A stretch of DNA of 64,000 nucleotides from Bhargavaea cecembensis DSE10. GTDB lineage: Bacteria; Bacillota; Bacilli; Bacillales_A; Planococcaceae. A program made the translations under genes and the position numbers. Of the stretch, positions 48,332-57,688 are shown in pieces (position 1 is the stretch's first letter; each line of letters starts with the position of its first letter). The notes beneath the pieces are model-generated. The model was not told the DNA's origin. It ran no database searches and was given only the letters and a program-made list of their open reading frames with translations. The DNA is taken from contig NZ_AOFT01000011.1 of NCBI RefSeq assembly GCF_000348905.1, positions 33,211 through 97,210 of the forward strand, read 5' to 3'.

Positions 48332-49196
48332 AGCCGGCAGGCCGGATGTGTTTTTTACCGAGTTCACGAACTCGGACAGCTATTGCCATCCGGAGGGGAT
48401 CAACAGCGTTCGCGGTCGGTTGCTTTTCACTGAAGACGAGCAGCCGATGGTCGCGCATATCTGGGGGGACAAGCCCGAGTATTTCCGCCAGATGAGCATC
48501 GGCATGGCGGAAATGGGATTCAGCGGCCTTGATATCAATATGGGCTGCCCGGTGCCGAATGTGGCGACAAGGGGGAAGGGAAGCGGCTTAATCCTACGCC
48601 CTGACCTTGCTGCGGAACTAATCCAGGCGGCCAAAGCTGGCGGACTCCCTGTCAGCGTGAAGACCCGCCTCGGCTTTAATGAAGTGGACGAGTGGCAGGA
48701 ATGGCTGATGCATATTCTGGAGCAGGACATCGCGAACCTCTCGATCCACCTGCGGACGAGAAAGGAAATGAGCCAGGTCGATGCGCACTGGGAACTGATT
48801 CCTGAGATCAAGAAACTACGCGACCGGGTGGCACCGGATACGTTGCTGACGATCAACGGGGACATCCCTGACCGACAGAAGGGCCTGGAGCTCGTCGAGC
48901 AGTACGGGGTAGACGGTGTCATGATCGGCCGTGGAATTTTCAAGAATCCGTTTGCCTTTGAGAAAGAGCCGAAGGAACACAGCACGAAGGATTCTCTGGA
49001 CCTCCTGAGGCTCCACCTTGATCTGCACGACCGATACATCGAGGAAGTGCCGCGTTCCATCACCGCGCTTCACCGATTTTTCAAGATCTACGTCAAAGGA
49101 TTCTACGGAGCCGGAGAGCTGAGGAACCAGCTGATGCAGACGAAATCGACAGACGAGGTTCGGGCACTGCTGGATCAGTTTGAATCAAAAGACTGA
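48234..49196 (+). CDS. dus: tRNA-dihydrouridine synthase
   Basis: A 320-residue FMN-dependent Dus enzyme that reduces uridines in the tRNA D-loop. It shows the N-terminal [28 protein letters not shown], the substrate-binding [18 protein letters not shown] (catalytic Cys in GCP), and phosphate-binding TINGDIPD and [12 protein letters not shown]. The C-terminal helical domain is intact. GGACTGGAG lies before the ATG. It is transcribed with the HAD gene after it. A broken copy lies at 50,018. Confidence 0.95.
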   Translation: MKENFWRNLPRPFFVLAPMEDVTDVVFRHVVAEAGRPDVFFTEFTNSDSYCHPEGINSVRGRLLFTEDEQPMVAHIWGDKPEYFRQMSIGMAEMGFSGLDINMGCPVPNVATRGKGSGLILRPDLAAELIQAAKAGGLPVSVKTRLGFNEVDEWQEWLMHILEQDIANLSIHLRTRKEMSQVDAHWELIPEIKKLRDRVAPDTLLTINGDIPDRQKGLELVEQYGVDGVMIGRGIFKNPFAFEKEPKEHSTKDSLDLLRLHLDLHDRYIEEVPRSITALHRFFKIYVKGFYGAGELRNQLMQTKSTDEVRALLDQFESKD

Positions 49197-49205
49197 AACA
49201 CAAAG

Positions 49206-49234
49206 GAGCCTTTTCTCGATGAGAAGGCTCTTTT
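49206..49234 (+). terminator. Hairpin terminator between dus and the HAD gene
   Basis: GAGCCTTTTC and GAGAAGGCTC pair around a short loop and are followed by TTTT. Confidence 0.8.
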
Positions 49235-49268
49235 GCCATGATCGGCATGAAAGGCGGAGGATTTACCT

Positions 49269-49955
49269 ATGAAACAGTACGATGTGATTTTATTCGACGT
49301 TGACGACACGCTCATGGATTTCGACAAATCGGAGCAAGCGGCATTCGGCAGTGTGTTCGGCAAATATGAGTTGCCTGATGCCCTTGAGCGATACAGAAAA
49401 AGTTACCGGACAATCAGCGTGGGTCTGTGGCGTGATCTGGAAGACGGGAAGCTGAGCCTTGGGGACTTGGGGTCGGAACGATTCAGAAGATTGTTTTTGG
49501 AACATGAGCTGGATCTGGATGCAGTGGTCTTTAATCAGGACTACTTAGGCTTTCTTGGAGAACAGATGCATCTTGTCCCGGGAGCCGAGAAGGTCATTGA
49601 AGCCCTGTCCCACAAGCGTCTGGCCATCATCACGAACGGCTTTAAGGATGTGCAGACATCCAGGATCGGGAACTCCCCCTTTAAAGATTCGTTTGAGCAG
49701 ATCATCATTTCGGAAGCCACGGGATTCCGGAAGCCGCAAAAAGAAATCTTTGATTACGCCTTGGAACAGCTGCAGGTCACGGATCGCTCTTCTGTCCTGA
49801 TGGTGGGCGACTCGCTGACTTCTGATATTCAGGGAGGGCTGAACGCCGGGGTGGACACATGCTGGTTTAATCCGGCCCGAAAAGAAAACCAGACACCAAT
49901 TGTTCCTACATTCGACATTAGCAGGCTGGAAGACCTTTTGGACATTGTCATCTGA
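49269..49955 (+). CDS. HAD-family nucleotidase (YjjG/YfnB type)
   Basis: A 228-residue HAD hydrolase of subfamily IA, YjjG/YfnB type, expected to dephosphorylate non-canonical pyrimidine nucleotides. The motifs are all present: ILFDVDDTLMDF (I), LAIITNGF (II), GFRKPQKEIF (III Lys), and VLMVGDSLTSDIQGGLNAG (IV). GGCGGAGG precedes the ATG. Length is normal. A partial 3' copy of the same gene lies at 53,660-53,855, with nearly identical bases in that part. Confidence 0.9.
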   Translation: MKQYDVILFDVDDTLMDFDKSEQAAFGSVFGKYELPDALERYRKSYRTISVGLWRDLEDGKLSLGDLGSERFRRLFLEHELDLDAVVFNQDYLGFLGEQMHLVPGAEKVIEALSHKRLAIITNGFKDVQTSRIGNSPFKDSFEQIIISEATGFRKPQKEIFDYALEQLQVTDRSSVLMVGDSLTSDIQGGLNAGVDTCWFNPARKENQTPIVPTFDISRLEDLLDIVI

Positions 49956-49957
49956 TG

Positions 49958-49985
49958 CGAGCCCCACAATGGGGTTCGTTTTTTA
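49958..49985 (+). terminator. Terminator after the HAD gene
   Basis: CGAGCCCC and GGGGTTCG pair around ACAAT and are followed by six T. A near-identical copy follows the HAD fragment at 53,858. Confidence 0.9.
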
Positions 49986-50017
49986 TTGGTTCGTCTTTTT
50001 TATAGACAGCAGTCAGG

Positions 50018-50289
50018 CTTCCCCGTGCCGAATGTGGCGACAAGGGGGAAGGGAAGCAGCTTAATCCTACGCCTGACCTTGCCACGGAACTGTCCAGGCA
50101 GCCAAAGCGGTGACTCCCTGTTAGCGTGAAGACCCGCTCCAGCTTTAATGAAGTGGACGAGTGGCAGAAATGTCCTGCGCATATTCTTGAGCAGGACATC
50201 GCGAATCTTTCGATCCATCTGCGGACGAGAAAAGCAATGAGTCAGACTGATGTACACTGGAAACTCCAAGGCAAACGGATTCTTTGATG
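50018..50289 (+). pseudogene. Internal fragment of dus
   Basis: It matches dus at about 48,545-48,795 ([16 protein letters not shown] to [15 protein letters not shown]), with small deletions and changed bases that break the frame. A last short piece resembles the end of dus (LMQTKS codons). It marks the left side of the helicase cassette. Confidence 0.88.
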
Positions 50290-50496
50290 CAGACGAAATC
50301 CAACCAATTTAATAAAGGAGCATAACTTTATTATTCACAAAATAATTGTTGAATGGGCTTAGGGTTAGATGGTTTTAAAGTAGAAATAAACTTATAAACC
50401 TTCTTTTTAAAAATGTTATAATTGAATCAATATTAGGAAGTTAAATTAAGCAATTTTCAAGAGATATAGTAATAAATACTAACTAGGGAGACGAAA

Positions 50497-53400
50497 ATGG
50501 AACGGTTCAAAGAAATAATTGGGCAATTAAGACCTTATCAAAATATTGCTATTACAAAGATTAATAGCTATTTAAGTAGTGATTCCGTGAAACAGGCACT
50601 TGTAAAGATGCCTATGGGGACTGGGAAAACAATAGTTATTAGTATTACAAGTTCAATACTTGCTCAAGATACTTCGGTTTTAATAGTAGCCCCGTCTACA
50701 GCCGTAAAAAATCAATTAATATTTGAGATACAGCAAGGGTGTTGGGATAAATTAGGTGTTGATTATCGCCCGTCACAAGAGGTTTGTGGAGTAATTCCTT
50801 CTAGCTTAATAGTAAAGGAATCTCCCACTATTTACGTCACTACAATTCAAGCATTGGTTAAACTGAAAAATGACTCTAACGAAGGCTTTCGGAAGTTACA
50901 ACAAGTCATTGGGCTAATAATATTTGATGAAGGGCATAGAGAACCAGCCGAAGCCTGGAGAGGTATTATTCGGTCTTTTGAAAAAAAGAGTATTTTATTC
51001 ACAGCTACACCTATTCGAAATGACAAAAATAAATTTAACTTGGACGAGAATTTTATTTTCTCCTATTCCCATCAAGAAGCATTATCTGATCAATATATTA
51101 GACAAACAGAATTTAAATTGTTACCGAATATTAATGATCCAAGAGAGTTTGCTAATGAAATATTTACTCGATACCAAGATTACATTGAAGAGTTCGATGA
51201 AAGTGATAGTGGATTGAAGTGCATAATAAGGTGTGGAGATTCTGATACAATTCAATCAATGGTGGAAGAATTAGAGGGGAAAGTTCAAGTTATTGGTATT
51301 CACGAGAATTTTGTGAAAAGCAGCAATCCAAATCTTATAACACAGGTTCCTAGCGATATTCAAAACCGTAGTGAAAAGGTTTGGATTCATCAATACAAAC
51401 TTATAGAAGGCATAGACAATAAACAATTTTGCGTTTTAGCCATTTTTGATCCTTTGTCAGACTCGCGATCTTTAGTCCAACAAGTTGGCCGTGTAATAAG
51501 AAAAGGAGATTTTGAAATTAATGCTTTAGTTTTGATTAAAGAGAAAGATGCTTTTCAAATGGACTGGTGGAATTCCTATATTAATTTTGAACAATTACTA
51601 TCGAATAATCCTGAGAATCTTATGTTTAATTATGAAGAGTATTTTAACCAAGTGAGGGATGCAAACCCTACAGCTACATACATGGAAAATAGATTTTTAA
51701 GACGCTTTGATCTTGAAAGAGAACATGATTCTTATGAAAAATTAAAAAAATATCAACTTCCTCTAAAAGTAAATATTTATAAAAATCAAAGTCGGTTTGA
51801 CAAACTTGAGACCATAAAAACTATTTTTAGTATTATTTTATATGATTTGCATGAAAACGATTACTTAATTTTAGATGAATTTGAAGTTGATTCTATTTCT
51901 ACGGGGTGCATCGTATACTCACGCTATGAAAATAGCAATATTTTGGTGAATGAAAGTTTTCTAGAAGTAAAACTTGAAATAATACTCTTTAGATTGTTAA
52001 ATAATAAATTATATATTTACAGCAGTACTACATATCTTCCTTCTTTACTTAGTGAAGGATGGAAAAGAATAAATGCAAACACATTAAAACAACTGTTGTT
52101 AAGAGACTCGAAGGTTTCTCAAGTAACTATTCAAAATGGAGGTGTTAGCCATAATAACTTTAGTAGAATGATTATGGATGCAGAAGATGTTTCTAGTATG
52201 ACACCAGATATAACTGATAAATATAACCTGTGCACAACTTTGGTAGGAAGTAAGAAAGTTGAGAAAAGCACTATCAGAAACTATTTGGGTTTTTCAAATG
52301 CGCGTGTATCACAAAGTGATAAAAATGTTGATTTACTTACATATATTGGTTGGTTAGATAAAATAGATGCGCAACTATCCGAAACCTCGAAAGAAATTCA
52401 TCCTATTTTTAATCGTTTTGCTACTGTAACAGATGTACCGAACGAATTAACTCCATCATCTATTCTAATCTATTTTGATCCAAACATTGTGTTTTTGACA
52501 TATAGCTATGGAACTTTAACAGAATTGGATCAATTATTTTATACAGTAAGGAATTCAAAATTTAACTTAAGATGGGATAATCGTTCGTTTGAAATTAATA
52601 TTGCTTATTCGATGGATGAAGGAAGATATATTCTGAAGTACAGTGAAGGAACAGAAAAATTGAATATTGTGGTCAATCAGTATAATAAGGGCAAAATTGA
52701 ATTATTGGATTGGTTAAACGAGGAGCAATCCTTCCAAATTATTTTGAAGGGTAACTTGGATAGATATTTTAAAGGTACTTTTTTTAAGACTGGAATACCT
52801 AGCGATTTCGACAGTTTGATAAACATTATGGATGAATATGAAATTGATTTACCTGGAAATGTTAAACTCAATGAAAAGGGAGCCAACAAATCTGCAATTC
52901 TTCAAGAGTGGCATAATGCTTGGGACAAAAATTCATTGTTCCATTTAGTTGCGAATAGAGGAATAGATATTAATAATAATGCACATATAAAAAGTTTGTT
53001 AAGTGATGCTGATTATATAATCTGTACTGATTTGCAGACTGAAGTTGCAGACTTTATTACTATAAGCGAGTCGAAAGAAACTGTAAGTTTCATTCATTGT
53101 AAAGCAGGGAAATCAAAATTATCAGCAACAACATTTCAAGAAGTAAGTGGGCAAATAATTAAAAATTTGGATTACGTTAACAAAGGTAGTACAAAAAAGC
53201 CAATCTATGATTATTGGGATAAAGAATGGAAACATGAGTCCTATAGAGTAAAAGTAAATAGGAAAATTGCAAATCCACATAATTTAACTGCCTCGGAAAT
53301 CTGGAGTAAGTTAAAAGATATTCAACAATCTCCTACTTCAAAAACCTATGTAATTGCATTAATGGGTAATGCTTTTTCCAAATCTTCTTATTTGAATGAG

Positions 53401-53523
53401 AAAAGGAAGCAATATGGAGATCAAAAACCAGAAATTATTCAAATTGATTACCTACTAAATCAAACAGCCATTGCAGTTCAACGTGCACAAGCAGAATTTA
53501 TTCTTTCATTTAATAAATGTTAA
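50497..53523 (+). CDS. SF2 DEAD/DEAH-type helicase with nuclease-like C-terminus
   Basis: A 1008-residue protein in strongly AT-rich sequence; AACTAGGGAGACG precedes the ATG. The helicase core is clear: LRPYQNIAI (Q-like), Walker A KMPMGTGKTIV at 38-48, DEGH box at 144-147, FTATPIR (III), and SLVQQVGRVIRKG (motif VI, about 325-337). Residues about 340-830 are unassigned and of mixed fold. Near the end, LQTEVADFITI (E849, D852) and FIHCKAGKSK (K869) have the spacing of a PD-(D/E)xK-type nuclease core. A family of such helicases occurs in defence islands. The gene stands alone between fragments of dus and HAD. Nuclease activity and a defence role are inferred. Confidence 0.82.
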   Translation: MERFKEIIGQLRPYQNIAITKINSYLSSDSVKQALVKMPMGTGKTIVISITSSILAQDTSVLIVAPSTAVKNQLIFEIQQGCWDKLGVDYRPSQEVCGVIPSSLIVKESPTIYVTTIQALVKLKNDSNEGFRKLQQVIGLIIFDEGHREPAEAWRGIIRSFEKKSILFTATPIRNDKNKFNLDENFIFSYSHQEALSDQYIRQTEFKLLPNINDPREFANEIFTRYQDYIEEFDESDSGLKCIIRCGDSDTIQSMVEELEGKVQVIGIHENFVKSSNPNLITQVPSDIQNRSEKVWIHQYKLIEGIDNKQFCVLAIFDPLSDSRSLVQQVGRVIRKGDFEINALVLIKEKDAFQMDWWNSYINFEQLLSNNPENLMFNYEEYFNQVRDANPTATYMENRFLRRFDLEREHDSYEKLKKYQLPLKVNIYKNQSRFDKLETIKTIFSIILYDLHENDYLILDEFEVDSISTGCIVYSRYENSNILVNESFLEVKLEIILFRLLNNKLYIYSSTTYLPSLLSEGWKRINANTLKQLLLRDSKVSQVTIQNGGVSHNNFSRMIMDAEDVSSMTPDITDKYNLCTTLVGSKKVEKSTIRNYLGFSNARVSQSDKNVDLLTYIGWLDKIDAQLSETSKEIHPIFNRFATVTDVPNELTPSSILIYFDPNIVFLTYSYGTLTELDQLFYTVRNSKFNLRWDNRSFEINIAYSMDEGRYILKYSEGTEKLNIVVNQYNKGKIELLDWLNEEQSFQIILKGNLDRYFKGTFFKTGIPSDFDSLINIMDEYEIDLPGNVKLNEKGANKSAILQEWHNAWDKNSLFHLVANRGIDINNNAHIKSLLSDADYIICTDLQTEVADFITISESKETVSFIHCKAGKSKLSATTFQEVSGQIIKNLDYVNKGSTKKPIYDYWDKEWKHESYRVKVNRKIANPHNLTASEIWSKLKDIQQSPTSKTYVIALMGNAFSKSSYLNEKRKQYGDQKPEIIQIDYLLNQTAIAVQRAQAEFILSFNKC

Positions 53524-53659
53524 TAATAATTAACTTAATAATTGAAAAGCGAATTTGCAATTCTTGGATTGTTGCAACACTAAGATAGCAGACGACAAAT
53601 ACTTTAGTTGAATTATTATCAAGCGGGGCAGTTGGCTAGCAACTAATATTTCCTGAGTG

Positions 53660-53855
53660 GCTCCGGCAACTGCGGATCACGGACCGTTCTTCTGTCCTGA
53701 TGGTGGGCGACTCGCTGACTTCCGATATCCGGGACGGACTGAACGCCGGGGTGGACACATGCTGGTTTAACCCGGCCCGCAAGGAAAACCAGACACCAAT
53801 TGTGCCTACATATGAAATCAGCCGGCTGGAAGACCTTTTGAACATTGTCATCTGA
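53660..53855 (+). pseudogene. 3' fragment of the HAD nucleotidase gene
   Basis: It matches the last about 63 codons of the intact gene, from LQVTDRSS to the stop, including VLMVGDSLTSDIRDGLNAG and ISRLEDLLNIVI. Base identity is very high and the stop is kept. No start is present, so it is a scar marking the right side of the helicase cassette. Confidence 0.92.
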
Positions 53856-53857
53856 TG

Positions 53858-53886
53858 CGAGCCCCAACAATGGGGTTCGTTTTTTG
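53858..53886 (+). terminator. Terminator after the HAD fragment
   Basis: CGAGCCCC and GGGGTTCG pair around AACAAT and are followed by six T. It is the duplicated copy of the hairpin at 49,958. Confidence 0.9.
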
Positions 53887-54005
53887 TTGGTTCGTATTCC
53901 ACTGGATTTATGGTTGTGTGATAATTGGAATAGATTACTAGAGAAGAGGGGGCGTCCCAGTATGGAAGACATTCCGGAAACCGTCAGAACGGAGTCCATT
54001 CAATC

Positions 54006-54275
54006 TTGATCGAGAAGCGCCTTCATGCAATGAAGATCGGGCTGGCTGTGTTGGAGCATGTCTGGAACCGGCAATCCCATCCTAACGGGCAAGAGGCATT
54101 ATCAAAAGCCCGCGATGTACTCGTCGGTCTGATTCCATCCATCGAGAAGGCATATGCTAATTCCAAGAGCGCCAGCCCCCAGCGGACTCTTCTTGAGCGA
54201 AGGCTGAAATCGCTGGAACTTGCGATACAGGCAATCAATGAACATTGCGGAGAATATGATGTCTTTAAACGATAG
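54006..54275 (+). CDS. Small hypothetical protein
   Basis: An 89-residue frame starting with TTG 54,006, preceded by GGAG at 11 bases. A 15-codon frame (ATG 53,962, with AAGAGGGGG upstream) stops at 54,009, overlapping this TTG, so the pair could be coupled. An alternative start is ATG 54,030. The product is helical and basic (IEKRLHAMKIGLAVLEHVWN, LLERRLKSLELAIQAINEHC). No family is recognised. Codon use is like that of the core. Confidence 0.55.
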   Translation: MIEKRLHAMKIGLAVLEHVWNRQSHPNGQEALSKARDVLVGLIPSIEKAYANSKSASPQRTLLERRLKSLELAIQAINEHCGEYDVFKR

Positions 54276-54317
54276 GGCTAAAAATGATATTACCTATCAG
54301 AAAAGAGGGGGAGCCAG

Positions 54318-55016
54318 ATGGAGGAAGAAGTCAGGTACTTGCCGCCACCGCACAGGTACGCGGTCTGTTCAAATGATGAGGTCCCGATCAAGTCGTTCTA
54401 TCAGGATATTTTCAGTGATGTCTTTATCTTCTTCCATCCGTTCATCAAGCCGGTGACACTGCCGCTTGAACGGTATTTTTCTGTTCCTCTACTAGGGAAG
54501 CATGAGATCATCCGGCACTGTGAAGCTGTCAGGTGGCAGGAGTTTCTTTCCCTATCCGGAATCAATTCGATTCGCCATCTGGATATCGGTCTTCGCACAG
54601 GGATCAGCGGGCTAAATGAAAAACATGCCGACGAACAGCTTGCTGAAAGAGTCTTTGCAGTGTGCGATGAGCACCGTTTGGTTCCGCCAACTGAAGGGTT
54701 TTTGCCGGAGCTGCTGATCAATGACGTATTGAGTGCCGTGAAAAAAGAGGGGTACGAGTGGCTCTGGGTTGGCGACGAATTTTGCACAGAACTGAAACTT
54801 GAATATATTGACGATCTGATCACAGGGGACACATTGGAAAGACATAATCTATTTACGCATGACCAATCTCTTCTCATCACTACCCATTGGGACAGCCATT
54901 TCTCAATGATCTGCTCAAACGACAGAAATAGGATGGAGCGGATCGTCCAAGACTGTAACTTGGAAGGCTTCTACTGCGATGATTGCACAGAAATCTACTG
55001 GAGCGTCAGAAATTGA
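54318..55016 (+). CDS. DUF2711-like protein
   Basis: A 232-residue cytosolic protein starting after AGAGGGGGAGCC. Segments include YAVCSNDEVPIKSFYQDIFS, FIFFHPFIKPVTLPLERYF, EFLSLSGINSIRHLDIGLRT, and the end GFYCDDCTEIYWS. It reads like the DUF2711 family of Bacilli; I make this call from memory and with moderate certainty. A C-x-x-C pair near the end (YCDDCTEIYW) is typical. The function is unknown. Confidence 0.6.
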   Translation: MEEEVRYLPPPHRYAVCSNDEVPIKSFYQDIFSDVFIFFHPFIKPVTLPLERYFSVPLLGKHEIIRHCEAVRWQEFLSLSGINSIRHLDIGLRTGISGLNEKHADEQLAERVFAVCDEHRLVPPTEGFLPELLINDVLSAVKKEGYEWLWVGDEFCTELKLEYIDDLITGDTLERHNLFTHDQSLLITTHWDSHFSMICSNDRNRMERIVQDCNLEGFYCDDCTEIYWSVRN

Positions 55017-55047
55017 TCCATAAACAGGAGTGCTAAGGGGAGATGAA

Positions 55048-55584
55048 ATGACGGAGCTGTGGGACATCTATGATGCGGAAAGAATGAAAACAGGCAGGAC
55101 GATGACGCGCGGAGGCGAATTCAAAGAGGGGGACCTTCATCTGGTCGTTCATGTGTGCATCTTCAACAGGGAAGGGAAGATGCTGATCCAGCAGAGGCAG
55201 ACATTCAAGGAAAGCTGGCCCGGCATGTGGGACCTGACGGCAGGAGGAAGCGCGACAGTTGGCGACAGCAGCCAGGCAGCCGCGGCAAGGGAGCTCGAGG
55301 AGGAGTTGGGGATCCGCCTGGACTTGGAAAACGTAAGGCCGCAATTGACCATCAACTTCGAACGGGGGTTCAATGACGTCTATCTGATTGAAAAGGGGAT
55401 CGACCTTGAGCAGCTCACCCTGCAATACGAGGAAGTCCGGGACGCCAAATGGGCAACTGCCGATGAAATCGAAAGGATGATCGAGGACGGCACGTTCATC
55501 CCATATTACCCAAGCCTGATCCGGCTTCTTTTTGATATCCGGAGCCAATATGGCTGCCGGCGGACAGACAGGAGGCAGAAGTGA
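55048..55584 (+). CDS. NUDIX hydrolase (isopentenyl-diphosphate isomerase-like group)
   Basis: A 178-residue NUDIX protein. The start is ATG 55,048 after AAGGGGAGATG; TTG 55,030 is also open. It opens with ELWDIYDAERMKTGRTMTRG and HLVVHVCIFNREGKMLIQQR, as in IDI-like NUDIX proteins. The box is GGSATVGDSSQAAAARELEE followed by ELGI, with the GX5EX7 spacing slightly modified (D for the first E). The substrate is unknown. The stop overlaps the next start by one base (TGATG), so the two are coupled. Confidence 0.85.
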   Translation: MTELWDIYDAERMKTGRTMTRGGEFKEGDLHLVVHVCIFNREGKMLIQQRQTFKESWPGMWDLTAGGSATVGDSSQAAAARELEEELGIRLDLENVRPQLTINFERGFNDVYLIEKGIDLEQLTLQYEEVRDAKWATADEIERMIEDGTFIPYYPSLIRLLFDIRSQYGCRRTDRRQK

Positions 55585-55931
55585 TGGTAAGGATTCTTTT
55601 GCACATCGAAGGCCTGGCGATCTTGCTGTTGGCCCTTTATCTGTATGCTTCGAATTCGTTCAGCTGGCCGATGTTTTTCATCCTGCTTTTCGCACCGGAT
55701 ATTTCCGCACTCGGATACCTGGCCGATCTGAAAACAGGGGCCAAGATGTATAACTACTTTCACACCACTTCTGTCCCGCTCATCTTGATCATCGCAGGAC
55801 TCCTCTTTAACAGCGGATTCATTCTGGCAATCGGCCTCATCTGGCTGGCCCATATTGGGATGGACCGGATGCTCGGCTACGGACTCAAGTATCCGACCCG
55901 TTTTAAGGACACCCATTTAAGCCGCCTATAA
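55584..55931 (+). CDS. DUF4260 membrane protein
   Basis: A 115-residue protein with three or four hydrophobic spans (ILLHIEGLAILLLALYLYAS, WPMFFILLFAPDISALGYL, VPLILIIAGLLFNSGFILAI). The end IGLIWLAHIGMDRMLGYGLK with YPTRFKDTHL is the DUF4260 signature. GGAGG is eight bases before ATG 55,584, which overlaps the NUDIX stop. Its function is unknown. Confidence 0.85.
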   Translation: MVRILLHIEGLAILLLALYLYASNSFSWPMFFILLFAPDISALGYLADLKTGAKMYNYFHTTSVPLILIIAGLLFNSGFILAIGLIWLAHIGMDRMLGYGLKYPTRFKDTHLSRL

Positions 55932-55992
55932 GATTTTCAATTCACCTAAAGGGACTTTGAATGAAGGTTCCGGAACTAACCCGGAGGATTTT

Positions 55993-57312
55993 ATGGAAGC
56001 AGAATTAATTAGGAAGTATGTTGATTCACTCGATGCACGAGGCTATTTTAGCGGTGCCATTGCGGTCCGGCATAAGGAAGAGACTCTCCTCTGCAAAGGT
56101 TATGGCATGGCGGATTACGGGTTTAGTGTCCCGAACTCCTCCAACACCAGGTTCAAAATCGGATCGTTGTCAAAAGCGTTTACCGCGATGGCCATCCTCC
56201 AACTTGAGGAGAAGGGCGTACTCCGGAGGGAAGACCCGATCAGCCGTTTCTTCAGTGACTTTCCGGGCGGTGACCAAATCACTATCCATCACCTGCTTTC
56301 CCATATGAGCGGTGTGGCCGATTTTGCTTCGCGTCCTGACTATTGGACACAGATGATGCGCCTTCCGGCCACGACGCAAACGCTGATGGAGACCATCAGA
56401 GAACTGCCGCCGGAATTTAAGCCCGGCAGCCAGGCCGGTTATTCCAACTCCGGCTATACGATTCTCGCCGCCATCATCGAAAACGTGACCGGACTCAGCT
56501 ACGGGGACTATATGGACGAACACGTATTCAAGCCGCTCGGCATGAAACACACAGGCAGTGATGACGGCAGGACGGTCATCAGCCAGTATGCCCAGGGCTA
56601 TACGCTCGACCGCGACATCAGGCGGGCGGAGTGGATCGACATGAGTGTGGCGACGGGTGCCTACAGCCTGTACTCGACGGCGGAAGACCTGCTTCTCTGG
56701 GACCGGGCACTCAGCGGAGAAAGCATTTTCGGTCAGGAACTGCCCGCAAAGATGTTCACCCGGCACAACGAAATGTGCGGATACGACTGGTTCTTCAGGG
56801 ACGAAGAAAAAGATTGGGGCAGGCGCACCAGCTGGGAACACTTCGGTGACGTCAACGGCTTCGCGTCGTTTTACGTCCGTTATCCGGAAGAAGCCTTATC
56901 GGTCATCGTTCTGAGCAATTTTGGCCTGACACCGGTAGACCGGATCGCAAAAGACATTGCCTCCTCTGTATTTGAGCAGAGAGACTGTGCGCTTGATTCG
57001 CCTGCTTCAATCGTTCCTGATGAGCGGCTCATTGCCGCCATTACCGGAACGTACAGTTCGGAGCAGGGGCAGCTGAATATCTTTTTGGAAGATGGCCGGG
57101 TATTTGCTGCCTTGCCGAAGATGTACGGGGTCATTTATAACTGTGAAATCATACCTGTCGCCGCTGACTGTGGACAGGTGAGTTTCAAGGGCAGACATTT
57201 AAACGATGAATTGATCATTGACCTGCAGCAGCAAAGCATGACCCATACGGACCCCTACGGAACAAGGGTCCGTTATTTGAAGAAAACAACGAATCTGGGG
57301 GAGGACTTGTAA
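55993..57312 (+). CDS. Serine hydrolase, beta-lactamase class C-like
   Basis: A 439-residue penicillin-binding-protein-like hydrolase without signal peptide. The nucleophile is in FKIGSLSKAFTAMA (SxxK); the second motif is AGYSNSGY (YxN); the third is probably in WEHFGDVNGF (HxG). A C-terminal lipocalin-like domain (ITGTYSSEQGQLNIFLEDGR) follows, as in Pab87/EstB-type proteins. ATG 55,993 is preceded by CCGGAGGA; an earlier TTG 55,957 is less likely. It is directly followed by the VOC gene (TAAATG), so they share a transcript. The substrate is unknown. Confidence 0.87.
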   Translation: MEAELIRKYVDSLDARGYFSGAIAVRHKEETLLCKGYGMADYGFSVPNSSNTRFKIGSLSKAFTAMAILQLEEKGVLRREDPISRFFSDFPGGDQITIHHLLSHMSGVADFASRPDYWTQMMRLPATTQTLMETIRELPPEFKPGSQAGYSNSGYTILAAIIENVTGLSYGDYMDEHVFKPLGMKHTGSDDGRTVISQYAQGYTLDRDIRRAEWIDMSVATGAYSLYSTAEDLLLWDRALSGESIFGQELPAKMFTRHNEMCGYDWFFRDEEKDWGRRTSWEHFGDVNGFASFYVRYPEEALSVIVLSNFGLTPVDRIAKDIASSVFEQRDCALDSPASIVPDERLIAAITGTYSSEQGQLNIFLEDGRVFAALPKMYGVIYNCEIIPVAADCGQVSFKGRHLNDELIIDLQQQSMTHTDPYGTRVRYLKKTTNLGEDL

Positions 57313-57684
57313 ATGAGCATCGGTGCATTTTCACTTAGCCTGACGGTCAAGGATCTTCAGGCATCCAAGGAATTCTACGAGAAACTCGGCTTTTCCGCGC
57401 TTGGCGGTGATGAGGAAAACGGGTGGCTGATCCTTAAAAACGAAGACTGCGTGATCGGGCTGTTCCAGGGGATGTTTGAGAAGAACATGCTGACGTTCAA
57501 CCCGGGCTGGAACAGCAGCGCCGAAGAAGTGAACCCGTTCAGGGACGTAAGGGAGCTCCAGGAAGAGCTTAAGGCAAAGGGGATTGAATTTATTACTGAA
57601 GCGGACACATCGACGGAAGGGCCGGCCCACTTCGTGATCGAAGATCCGGATGGCAATCCGATCCTGGTCGACCAGCACAGATAA
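57313..57684 (+). CDS. VOC (glyoxalase/bleomycin-resistance) family protein
   Basis: A 123-residue VOC protein with the two beta-alpha-beta-beta-beta halves: FSLSLTVKDLQASKEFYEKL, then a second half ending in HFVIEDPDGNPILVDQH, with the usual metal-site E/D in that segment. GGGGGAGG precedes the ATG, which abuts the stop of the serine hydrolase gene. The ligand is unknown; the family covers antibiotic-binding proteins and dioxygenases. Confidence 0.88.
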   Translation: MSIGAFSLSLTVKDLQASKEFYEKLGFSALGGDEENGWLILKNEDCVIGLFQGMFEKNMLTFNPGWNSSAEEVNPFRDVRELQEELKAKGIEFITEADTSTEGPAHFVIEDPDGNPILVDQHR

Positions 57685-57688
57685 CCGA

